Positions 1 through 5,541 of a stretch of 7,390 nucleotides of DNA are shown here, piece after piece. The DNA is taken from assembly GCA_028281205.1 (NCBI GenBank), contig JANQKJ010000194.1:1-7390 (forward strand), given 5' to 3'. Source of the stretch: Gammaproteobacteria bacterium. Lineage in GTDB: Bacteria > Pseudomonadota > Gammaproteobacteria > UBA4575. How positions within the stretch are numbered: the first letter of the stretch is position 1; each line of letters opens with the position of its first letter. The translations under genes were made by a program, and so were the position numbers. The notes under the pieces are model-generated. The model did no database searches. It was not told the origin of the DNA and worked only from the letters and a program-made list of their open reading frames with translations.

Positions 1-122
1 TTGCAGCTCTTGAGCATAGCGAATGGAAAGTATCGGGTGCAGGTGGTGCTGCTGAGTTATTGGGTGTGAAACCCACTACACTTGCTCACCGCATGAAGAT
101 GTTTGCGATTCGTAAACCATAG
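1..122 (+). CDS. C-terminal end of a sigma-54-dependent (NtrC-family) transcriptional regulator, partial
   Basis: Reading from base 3, 39 codons lead to a TAG stop at 120-122; the 5' part lies outside the window. The peptide contains GAGGAAELLGVKPTTLAHRM, which is the Fis-type helix-turn-helix (HTH_8) found at the C terminus of NtrC/FhlA/NorR-type sigma-54 activators. In that family it binds enhancer DNA upstream of sigma-54 promoters. The G-G-A-A-x-L-L-G turn followed by a PTTL recognition helix and RMK is typical. The ATPase and sensor domains cannot be seen, so the signal and the target genes are unknown. The gene converges on the hydrolase gene that ends at 139, with only 16 bases between the two stops and no visible terminator. 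Assignment to the Fis-type HTH is firm; membership of the sigma-54 activator group is inferred from this tail alone. Confidence 0.8.
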   Translation, partial: AALEHSEWKVSGAGGAAELLGVKPTTLAHRMKMFAIRKP

Positions 123-138
123 CCAAGTTTTGTAAATG

Positions 139-1104
139 TTATTTAGTTAAATGAAATAGCGAAAATTGATCTACCCAGGGGCTGGTCAAATCAGGCTCTA
201 AAAACCCACAATGCCCACCATGATCCATTATGAGAGTTTTTGCATAAGTGCTACATGCAAGTTTATGTTCGTCTTGCCAGGGGATAATAGGATCATCTTT
301 GGCTAACACAATTTGTGCAGGAGATTGTAATGTGCTTAACCGGCTACCGGCAATCGAGTAGCCGTTGAGATATGACTCAAGGTTAGCAAAACCAGCATAG
401 CGGGTAGCGAGATTTTCAGTTGCCTGCCTTAGGTTTTTGCATTCATTAAATGTTTTTTTTGAATATATGTTAGGAAATGCATCCGCTTTTTTGTAAAAAG
501 ATGTTTTCCAGCGTTGCATAAAATAATTTCGGTAAACCAATAAAGAGTTTTCTAAGGCAATTAAATTATGGCTTGGATCAATCACGGGACAAAACGCAAT
601 GGTTTGTTGCAGAGATAATTCTTCTCTACTGGTGTAAGCATTAATGCGCAAGGCGAAGTTGGCACCTAGTGAGAATCCAATTAGAGAGATTGGAGTATTA
701 AATTCATTTTGAATATTAATACACGCATTAATAACTTCCTGGATGCGACAAGAGTGAAATATTTTTTCGTTTAAATAATGCGAATCACCATGGTCGCGTA
801 GATTCAAGCGAATAATATTAAAGCCTTGTTGGTAAAGAAAATTACCTAGTGTGATTAAGTATAGAGAGTCTGCGCAGCCTAGCCAGCCATGCAACAAAAT
901 AACAGTGGGTGCATCAGGCTGATCATGAATGTTATATAAGGCAGATAGGCGTATGCCATGGCCTGTGGGAATAATCCTATTTGTAGCTTGCTTACGGAAT
1001 TGACGGCTATTGCGGTGCGCGACCAGTTTGCGCACAGGTGAGCCGGCTAGAATGCTGTTAGTGTGGCCGTTGCGGAAAATTCCTTTAGCAACATATGCAT
1101 CCAT
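139..1104 (-). CDS. YheT-like alpha/beta-fold hydrolase
   Basis: A 321-residue protein with the layout of the YheT/COG0429 alpha/beta hydrolases, whose natural substrates are mostly unknown. An N-terminal F-x-N-G-H-T-N-S segment (about residues 10-17) resembles the N-P-H-x-Q-T segment of YheT. The oxyanion-region motif HGWLG is at 72-76 and the nucleophile elbow GFSLG is at 143-147, giving Ser145. The likely acid is Asp271 in DDPIIP and the likely base is His298 in GGHCGF. The triad is therefore complete and the enzyme should be active. No signal peptide is seen, so it should be cytosolic. The ATG start fits the family N terminus, although no Shine-Dalgarno core precedes it. It lies 91 bp downstream of the metY-type gene on the same strand and may be read through from it. 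An esterase or acyltransferase role is possible; the substrate cannot be inferred. Confidence 0.88.
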   Translation of the reverse strand: MDAYVAKGIFRNGHTNSILAGSPVRKLVAHRNSRQFRKQATNRIIPTGHGIRLSALYNIHDQPDAPTVILLHGWLGCADSLYLITLGNFLYQQGFNIIRLNLRDHGDSHYLNEKIFHSCRIQEVINACINIQNEFNTPISLIGFSLGANFALRINAYTSREELSLQQTIAFCPVIDPSHNLIALENSLLVYRNYFMQRWKTSFYKKADAFPNIYSKKTFNECKNLRQATENLATRYAGFANLESYLNGYSIAGSRLSTLQSPAQIVLAKDDPIIPWQDEHKLACSTYAKTLIMDHGGHCGFLEPDLTSPWVDQFSLFHLTK

Positions 1105-1195
1105 GAGTGATTATGTTTAGTAGCAATCTATTGGAAAACGTCTCAAATAATTGTTTGTGAAGTCGCGACTAGTATCATATTTAAGAATGACTTAA

Positions 1196-2470
1196 CTATC
1201 CGGCTTTTTCTAGTGCCTGCTTTAAGTCAGCCATAATATCATCGATGTGCTCAATGCCGATTGAGAGTCGCACCAGGTCTTCACTCACACCTGCTTTTTC
1301 TAGTTCTTCTGTAGACAATTGTCTATGCGTAGTGGTAGCAGGATGGCAGGCTAAGGATTTTGCGTCACCAATATTTACCAGGCGTACAATAAGATTCAAC
1401 GCATCAATAAATTTAGCACCGGCTTCAGCGCCACCTTTTATGCCAAAACTTAAAATTGAAGATGCGCGTCCGCCCATGTAAGCATCAGCTAATGGTTTAT
1501 CGATGTGATTATCTAGTCCTGCGTAGCGCACCCAACTAACCTGATCGTGATCTTGCAGATACTTGGCTACTGCAAGTGCATTATCACAGTGCCTATCCAT
1601 GCGCACAGCTAGTGTTTCGATGCCCTGTAGTATTTGGAAGCTATTAAATGGCGATATCGCAGAGCCCATATTACGTAACGGCACGACGCGTACGCGGCCA
1701 ATATAAGCTGCCTCACCCATGGCTTCAGTGTAAACAACGCCGTGATAAGAAGCGTCGGGTTCATTTAGTAAAGGGAAACGCTTGGCGTGCTCAGCCCATG
1801 GGAATTTACCGGAGTCTACAATAATGCCTCCAATTGAAGTGCCATGGCCGCCCATATATTTGGTTAAGGCGTGAATGACAATATCGGCGCCGTGTTCGAA
1901 AGGTCGGCATAAATACGGTGACGGAACAGTATTGTCGACAATCAATGGTACGCCATGGCGATGCGCCATGTTCGCCACCGCCGTTATATCCAGCACATTG
2001 CCTGCAGGGTTGCCAATAGTTTCCGCAAAAACGGCTTTAGTATTGTCATCAATGAGCGCTTCCATACCATCAACATCATGTTGATCTGCAAAGCGTACCT
2101 CTATACCAAGGCGCGGTAGCGTGTGTGCAAATAAATTGTATGTGCCACCATAAAGAGAAGAAGCCGAGACGATGTTGTCACCTTGCTGGGCGATTGCAAA
2201 AATAGCATAAGTAATTGCAGACATACCGGATGCTAATGCTAATGCGCCTACCCCGCCCTCCATTTCAGTCACGCGTTTTTCCAATACTGAAGAAGTCGGA
2301 TTCATAATGCGTGTGTAAATATTGCCTTCGACCTTTAGATCAAACAGGTCTGCACCATGCTGAGTATCGTCAAAAGAATAAGATGTGGTTTGATAGATAG
2401 GTACAGCCACAGCTTTAGTGGTCGGTTCTGGAGAGTAGCCTCCGTGAACGGCGATGGTTTCAATTTTCAT
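1196..2470 (-). CDS. metY: O-acetylhomoserine sulfhydrylase (aminocarboxypropyltransferase), PLP-dependent
   Basis: A 424-residue member of the Cys/Met metabolism PLP enzyme family (fold type I). MetY-type members make homocysteine from O-acetylhomoserine and sulfide, in the cytosol, as the direct sulfhydrylation route to methionine. The N-terminal start KIETIAVHGGYSPEPTTKAV and the length of about 425 residues favour MetY over the shorter MetB/MetC/MetZ (about 380-400). Visible features are YTR at 52-54 (phosphate contact from the neighbouring subunit), the SGMSAI loop near 81-86, Asp179 in VDNT (pyridine nitrogen) and the Schiff-base Lys204 in ALTKYMGGHG. The substrate-carboxylate region SLACHPATTTH is at 372-382, and a conserved Arg lies in VRLSIGIEH (400-408). 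A weak AGG core lies 9 nt before the ATG. The substrate could also be O-succinylhomoserine, but the length and motifs favour acetylhomoserine. No met operator or riboswitch could be recognised upstream. Confidence 0.93.
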   Translation of the reverse strand: MKIETIAVHGGYSPEPTTKAVAVPIYQTTSYSFDDTQHGADLFDLKVEGNIYTRIMNPTSSVLEKRVTEMEGGVGALALASGMSAITYAIFAIAQQGDNIVSASSLYGGTYNLFAHTLPRLGIEVRFADQHDVDGMEALIDDNTKAVFAETIGNPAGNVLDITAVANMAHRHGVPLIVDNTVPSPYLCRPFEHGADIVIHALTKYMGGHGTSIGGIIVDSGKFPWAEHAKRFPLLNEPDASYHGVVYTEAMGEAAYIGRVRVVPLRNMGSAISPFNSFQILQGIETLAVRMDRHCDNALAVAKYLQDHDQVSWVRYAGLDNHIDKPLADAYMGGRASSILSFGIKGGAEAGAKFIDALNLIVRLVNIGDAKSLACHPATTTHRQLSTEELEKAGVSEDLVRLSIGIEHIDDIMADLKQALEKAG

Positions 2471-2511
2471 AATATGACGCCTATCTGTAAGTTGAGTATT
2501 TATTAATTATG

Positions 2512-2536
2512 CCAGCAGGAGTGTGGCCTGTGCTGG
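2512..2536. repeat. Imperfect inverted repeat in the metY leader
   Basis: Arms CCAGCAGG (2512-2519) and CCTGTGCTGG (2527-2536) can pair as 6 bp plus 2 bp with a 2-nt bulge around a 7-nt loop. The repeat lies 42 bp upstream of the metY start codon and 52 bp beyond the stop of the preceding same-strand gene. Neither side carries a T run, so it is not a standard intrinsic terminator. It could be a leader-RNA hairpin, a processing site or an operator. No function is shown by the sequence. Confidence 0.4.
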
Positions 2537-2587
2537 TTAAGCTGGAGACTAAATTTTAACAGCCTTTAATCGTTTCAGGCGAACTAT

Positions 2588-3076
2588 TCAAAGCTGTTTA
2601 CGTACTTGCCACGTAGGTTTGTTGGCTTGATTAATGATGCCGTAATCCATTAACCAGGTACGTGCATCTTCACTATCGGCATAAAACCAGCGCGCGCTGG
2701 ATCCTAAGCGAAAATTATATCCCCAGATGTTCATGTCGTGCAGGTGGATGTTTTGATTAAAGCCGGGAATATAGTCGGATAGGAGTAGTTGTAAAAAGCA
2801 ACAAGCATTTTCCTCCAGCGCAGACCCACCTGCATCACTATTTGGGTTGTTACGTAATGCGGGAGGCATGCATATGAAGTGACATGCTTCATGCAGTAGA
2901 GAATGGATTGGTGTGTCTTCGCGTGCAAACAAAACAGATTGTTGACGGCCGGCTTCAGGTGCTCCCCAAAAACTATATGGGATGTCATTATCAGGTGGAA
3001 CTTCAAGCAATCGCAGCTGATAACGGTCAAAAAGTGGGCGTATTGCTTCGGGTTGGATGTTTTTTAAGCGGTGCAT
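2588..3076 (-). CDS. Putative HExxH zinc metallohydrolase, uncharacterised small protein
   Basis: A 162-residue protein I cannot assign to a named family. Residues 58-70 read HSLLHEACHFICM, which contains the zinc-protease signature HExxH (His62, Glu63, His66) within a hydrophobic helix. A second conserved-looking segment, ALEENACCFLQLLL (87-100), supplies Glu88/Glu89, about 22 residues on, as a plausible third zinc ligand in the manner of gluzincins. The end of the protein is rich in aromatic residues (NIWGYNFRLGSSARWFY, 116-132). There is no signal peptide or membrane segment, so it should be cytosolic. The ATG start lacks a Shine-Dalgarno core, but no better in-frame start is seen. It diverges from the cytochrome operon across a 171-bp region that carries an FNR-like box, and it precedes metY on the same strand. 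Coding is supported by a full-length ORF with a coherent motif pattern. Catalysis is inferred only from the motif. Confidence 0.75.
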   Translation of the reverse strand: MHRLKNIQPEAIRPLFDRYQLRLLEVPPDNDIPYSFWGAPEAGRQQSVLFAREDTPIHSLLHEACHFICMPPALRNNPNSDAGGSALEENACCFLQLLLSDYIPGFNQNIHLHDMNIWGYNFRLGSSARWFYADSEDARTWLMDYGIINQANKPTWQVRKQL

Positions 3077-3113
3077 TTATATGTTTAGTCGGCCATAGGG
3101 TGAAAAGTTAGTG

Positions 3114-3131
3114 ATTTGACCGATATCAAAT
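3114..3131. promoter_or_regulatory. Candidate FNR/Anr-type binding site
   Basis: The sequence ATTTGA-N6-TCAAAT is a palindrome with 6-bp arms. Its core TTGAC-CGAT-ATCAA differs at one position from the FNR/Anr consensus TTGAT-N4-ATCAA. The centre lies between 3122 and 3123, about 70 bp upstream of the start point expected from the TATACT element at 3181. That is close to the -71.5 spacing known for class I FNR activation. It is also about 46 bp from the start codon of the divergent HExxH gene and could act on that gene too. The site is read by eye; the regulator is not in the window. Confidence 0.55.
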
Positions 3132-3180
3132 AGTGTAACGAAATCAGGGGGAATTGGCATACGATTTTGTTCAATTGAGG

Positions 3181-3186
3181 TATACT
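3181..3186 (+). promoter_or_regulatory. Candidate -10 element of the cytochrome operon
   Basis: TATACT matches the sigma-70 -10 consensus TATAAT at five of six positions. No good -35 hexamer lies 16-18 bp upstream; the nearest, TTGGCA at 3154-3159, is 21 bp away. A weak -35 would suit an activator-dependent promoter served by the palindrome at 3114-3131. The bases after the -10 (AGCGCCC) are unusually GC-rich against the AT-rich surroundings. Transcription would start near 3193, leaving a leader of about 55 nt. Confidence 0.5.
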
Positions 3187-3233
3187 AGCGCCCGCCCGCG
3201 CCTTATGGGCACCTTCTGTATGGATATTTAAAT

Positions 3234-3240
3234 AGGAAAG
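3234..3240 (+). promoter_or_regulatory. Ribosome binding site of the first cytochrome gene
   Basis: AGGAAAG lies 7 nt before the ATG at 3248 and fixes that start. It is one of the few clear Shine-Dalgarno sequences in the window. Confidence 0.75.
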
Positions 3241-3247
3241 ATCACTG

Positions 3248-3568
3248 ATGATTTCACATGTTCTACGAGTTATTTTGTTCGGCTTACTAGTAATCAGCAC
3301 ACAAGCGTATGCAGCCGGTGATGCTGCACGCGGTGCAATCGTAGGCGAGACATGCCTAGGTTGCCATGGCGTGGTTAGTTATTCTAATGTTTACCCTACA
3401 TATAAAGTGCCAAAGTTAGGTGGTCAGCATGCAGAATATTTAGCGGCAGCTTTAAAAGCTTATCGTTCTGGAGAGCGTTCTCATACAACAATGAATGCAC
3501 AAGCAGCGAGATTAAGTGATCAGGAAATTGAAGATATCGCCGCTTACTTTGCTTCGATTAAAGAATAG
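3248..3568 (+). CDS. Exported monoheme cytochrome c, c4-domain type (first of pair)
   Basis: A 106-residue small c-type cytochrome that should carry electrons in the periplasm. Residues 1-22 form a Sec signal peptide ending in AYA, with cleavage expected before AGD. The single heme site CLGCH is at 36-40, with His40 as the proximal ligand and Met82 as the likely distal ligand. The segments VPKLGGQHAEYLAAALKAYR (54-73) and LSDQEIEDIAAYF (89-101) closely follow the conserved GQ-x-x-Y-L and LSDxxxxDxAAYF segments of cytochrome c4/c553 domains. The mature protein, about 84 residues, equals one half of diheme c4. It is the first gene of an operon, 38 bp ahead of a second related cytochrome, with a strong Shine-Dalgarno. 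An FNR-like box upstream suggests oxygen-dependent control. The partner oxidase or dehydrogenase is not in the window. Confidence 0.9.
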   Translation: MISHVLRVILFGLLVISTQAYAAGDAARGAIVGETCLGCHGVVSYSNVYPTYKVPKLGGQHAEYLAAALKAYRSGERSHTTMNAQAARLSDQEIEDIAAYFASIKE

Positions 3569-3594
3569 TCAGCTATAAGTTATATTTAGAGTCA

Positions 3595-3600
3595 AAAGGA
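3595..3600 (+). promoter_or_regulatory. Ribosome binding site of the second cytochrome gene
   Basis: AAAGGA lies 6 nt before the ATG at 3607. It is a good Shine-Dalgarno, so the second cytochrome can be initiated independently of the first. Confidence 0.7.
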
Positions 3601-3606
3601 AATTAG

Positions 3607-3936
3607 ATGAAACGCTTAGTTCTTATTTTATTGGTACAGCTAGTTTTTACAGCAACTGCTATGGCCAACGGTAATCCTGTAGCCGGCAAAGAAAAATCAC
3701 AAGCATGTGTCGCTTGTCATACTGAAACAGGTATGAGTGCAGTGCCAACATTCCCAAATATTGCTGGTCAGTACCAAGACTACCTTTATCACTCGTTAAA
3801 AAGCTATAAATCTGGCGAGCGAAATAATCCCATTATGAGTGGAATCGTTGCTGGGTTAAGTGACCAGGACATGAAAGACTTGGCCGCCTACTATGCAAGC
3901 AAGGATGGTTTATTCAGTATTGGGCTTCCAAAGTAG
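3607..3936 (+). CDS. Exported monoheme cytochrome c, c4-domain type (second of pair)
   Basis: A 109-residue c-type cytochrome. Residues 1-20 are a signal peptide ending in AMA, with cleavage expected before NGNP. The heme site CVACH is at 34-38 (His38 proximal), and Met77 in NPIMSG is the likely distal ligand. The segments FPNIAGQYQDYLYHSLKSYK (49-68) and LSDQDMKDLAAYYAS (84-98) repeat the same pattern as the upstream cytochrome, so the two are clearly related and probably arose by duplication. Compared with the first protein it has a short C-terminal extension (about residues 99-109, DGLFSIGLPK-like). A pair of linked single-heme domains is what a diheme cytochrome c4 would look like if split into two genes. 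The operon ends in a strong terminator 21 bp after this stop. Electron donor and acceptor are unknown. Confidence 0.9.
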   Translation: MKRLVLILLVQLVFTATAMANGNPVAGKEKSQACVACHTETGMSAVPTFPNIAGQYQDYLYHSLKSYKSGERNNPIMSGIVAGLSDQDMKDLAAYYASKDGLFSIGLPK

Positions 3937-3956
3937 CAAGTAATTTTGTAAATACT

Positions 3957-3990
3957 AAACGCACTTAGCAGCTTGCTAAGTGCGTTTTTT
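3957..3990 (+). terminator. Rho-independent terminator of the cytochrome operon
   Basis: A perfect 14-bp stem (3957-3970 with 3974-3987) encloses a 3-nt loop GCT and runs into a T tract ending at 3990. It sits just after the second cytochrome stop and between convergent genes. On the minus strand the stem is followed by TTTAGTATTT, so it may also stop transcripts from the IbaG/RNase D side, though less well. Confidence 0.92.
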
Positions 3991-4045
3991 ATTGCATGAA
4001 TAATAATTCAGTGCCGCCTGTATTGGGCAAAGGGGATGTCATGCG

Positions 4046-4297
4046 CTATTGCGCGTTTTGTGATTTTTCTTCCCATTCTTTTGGTGTGTAGGCTTTTATT
4101 GTCAGCGCATGTAATTCACCACTGGCAATTTGTGCATTCACCGTCGCATATACCAGCTGATGTTCTTTCAGCATAGTTAAGCCTTCAAAAGCGGGGCTTA
4201 CGACGGTGGCTTCATATTTACCGCCATCACCGGTAACAAAAGCTTCAGCATCAGTAATACCTGCTTCAATAAGTTGTTTAATTTCTGATGGTTGCAT
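4046..4297 (-). CDS. ibaG: BolA-family protein, IbaG (YrbA)-like
   Basis: An 83-residue BolA-fold protein. Family members pair with monothiol glutaredoxins to carry or sense Fe-S clusters, and E. coli IbaG is linked to acid stress. The class II KH-like pattern is clear: VTGDGGKYEATVVSPAFEGL (21-40), then the helix with HQLVYATVN (46-54), then ELHALTIKAYTPKEW (61-75). The last segment holds the invariant family histidine, His63, and matches the IHAVSIKAYTPAEW end of E. coli IbaG. The variable loop reads GDGGKY, where E. coli IbaG has GDGSHF, so the usual second metal ligand (His or Cys) is replaced by Gly26/Lys27. No Shine-Dalgarno core precedes the ATG, but the length fits the family. It lies 110 bp downstream of RNase D on the same strand, not next to murA/mla genes as in E. 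coli. Family assignment is strong; the symbol is by similarity. Confidence 0.88.
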   Translation of the reverse strand: MQPSEIKQLIEAGITDAEAFVTGDGGKYEATVVSPAFEGLTMLKEHQLVYATVNAQIASGELHALTIKAYTPKEWEEKSQNAQ

Positions 4298-4387
4298 AAT
4301 AAAAGATAGTTGAGATGAGTGTTCGAAGTGTAACCTAGTCGCTGAATAAATTTGCTATCTCTGATTGGTAAGGCTGAGTGTTGAATT

Positions 4388-4402
4388 TACTGCCAGGCAG
4401 TA
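4388..4402. repeat. Short perfect palindrome between RNase D and ibaG
   Basis: TACTGCC-A-GGCAGTA has two 7-bp arms around one base. It lies 5 bp beyond the RNase D stop. There is no T run on either side, so it is a poor intrinsic terminator. It could be a weak 3'-end hairpin or a protein site. No function can be shown. Confidence 0.35.
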
Positions 4403-4407
4403 GATAT

Positions 4408-5514
4408 TTAGTTGCTCATGGATTGAATGACAGTATGTAGTTCATCCGCAATGGTATTTTTTCTCCAGCCAGAAGAGACTTTGCTATCCCTGCCTAATAC
4501 AAGATTAACTAAGGATTTGCGATTTGCCAGCAATGATGCCGAGGTTTCAATTTCAGCTGCTTTATTTCTGGTGGTTTCCATGAGTTTTTTGATCAACAGT
4601 CGTTGTTCTTTGCTTAGTCGATAATCATCAGGTGCTTGTAGTTGATCGACCTGATCCTCGGGTATGGGGTGTTGTAGAATTTCAGCCAGTATATTGGTAT
4701 GGCGTATCGACTTGGGTGCATTTTCTTTTAGGCAAACATTAATAGCTTCCTTGCTTGTATCATTTAATTGGCATAAGGCAAGCATAGCAGGGTCGGGCAG
4801 TAACCAACGACGTGGCAAGTTTTTTGTTTGCGCACGAGTTTCACGCCAGTGAGCAATATTGCGCAGATAATAAAATTGTTGTGCATTGAGTTTGCCAACG
4901 CCTTTGATTTGTTTCCAGGCTTGTTCCGGTGTCACAAAATAGTTATTGGCAACGATTAATTGTTTGCATTCTTCTTGCAGCCAATGATTTCTGTTTTTTG
5001 TGTGTAGTGCCTCGCTTAGATGGAAGTACAAAGCACCTAAGTGATTCACGTCATCCAAGGCGTAGTCTATTTGCGCATTTGTGAGTGGGCGTTTTCTCCA
5101 ATCAGTACGGCTTTCGGTTTTAGCCAGTTGTATAGAACAGGTCTGTGCAACTAATTCAGCGTAACTGATTTGTTCATCCAGGCCCAAAATGCTGGCAGCT
5201 ACCTGGGTATCAAATAAAGGTTGAGGGATGAACTTGTAAGTGGCATAAAATACTTCTAAATCTTGCCGGCAAGAATGAAAAATTTTCTCTTGTGTAGGTT
5301 GTTTTAATAACGTTACTAGTGGGTCAATATGTTTTAAGCTAAGCACATCTATACATGCGCTAGTCTCTTGAGTGGCAATTTGAATCAAGCATAATTCAGG
5401 ATAATAAGTCGATTCGCGTATGAATTCAGTATCCAGCGCAAGCCAAGGCGCCGTTGAAATGCGCTCGACGAATGCTGCTAAATCAGATTGTTGGGTAATT
5501 ACATTGAGTGGCAT
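4408..5514 (-). CDS. rnd: Ribonuclease D
   Basis: A DEDDy-type 3'-5' exoribonuclease that trims the 3' ends of tRNA and other small RNAs in the cytosol. Numbering is from the ATG at 5514 (368 residues; E. coli RNase D has 375). Exo I is LALDTEF with Asp28 and Glu30. Exo II is FHSCRQDLEVF with Asp85. Exo III has Tyr151 and Asp155 in YALDDV. All four metal-binding acids and the tyrosine are therefore present. The segment TESRTDWRKRPLT (133-145) is typical of the family. HRDC-type RNA-binding domains follow at about 195-280 and 300-368. A longer reading from TTG at 5553 adds 13 residues that do not match the E. coli N terminus and overlaps the divergent gene, so the ATG is preferred. No Shine-Dalgarno core is seen at either start. 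Confidence 0.93.
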   Translation of the reverse strand: MPLNVITQQSDLAAFVERISTAPWLALDTEFIRESTYYPELCLIQIATQETSACIDVLSLKHIDPLVTLLKQPTQEKIFHSCRQDLEVFYATYKFIPQPLFDTQVAASILGLDEQISYAELVAQTCSIQLAKTESRTDWRKRPLTNAQIDYALDDVNHLGALYFHLSEALHTKNRNHWLQEECKQLIVANNYFVTPEQAWKQIKGVGKLNAQQFYYLRNIAHWRETRAQTKNLPRRWLLPDPAMLALCQLNDTSKEAINVCLKENAPKSIRHTNILAEILQHPIPEDQVDQLQAPDDYRLSKEQRLLIKKLMETTRNKAAEIETSASLLANRKSLVNLVLGRDSKVSSGWRKNTIADELHTVIQSMSN

Positions 5515-5541
5515 ATAGTTAGAAACAATAGTAGTGAATCT

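Noticed and set aside
1137..1144. AACGTCTC as a possible MetJ box
   Set aside because: MetJ needs tandem 8-bp sites. This is a single imperfect one, and it lies downstream of metY rather than upstream.
1161..1170. Perfect 10-bp palindrome AGTCGCGACT between metY and the hydrolase
   Set aside because: It is short, has no T run and has no second copy in the window, so it could be chance.
1245..2084. Plus-strand open frames inside the metY-type gene (1245-1481, 1875-2084)
   Set aside because: They lie wholly antisense to a well-conserved PLP enzyme and have no recognisable motif or ribosome site.
2471..2587. SAM-II type riboswitch in front of metY
   Set aside because: The gap has a hairpin but I could not match the conserved pseudoknot segments.
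2731..3300. Open frames overlapping the HExxH gene and the divergent promoter region (2731-3030 minus, 2884-3111 plus, 3085-3300 minus)
   Set aside because: They are in other frames of better-supported genes and show no motifs. The last one covers the promoter and the cytochrome signal peptide antisense.
5488..5541. Longer TTG start for the ChaN-like protein
   Set aside because: It would place 18 residues before an otherwise normal signal peptide and overlap the RNase D start.
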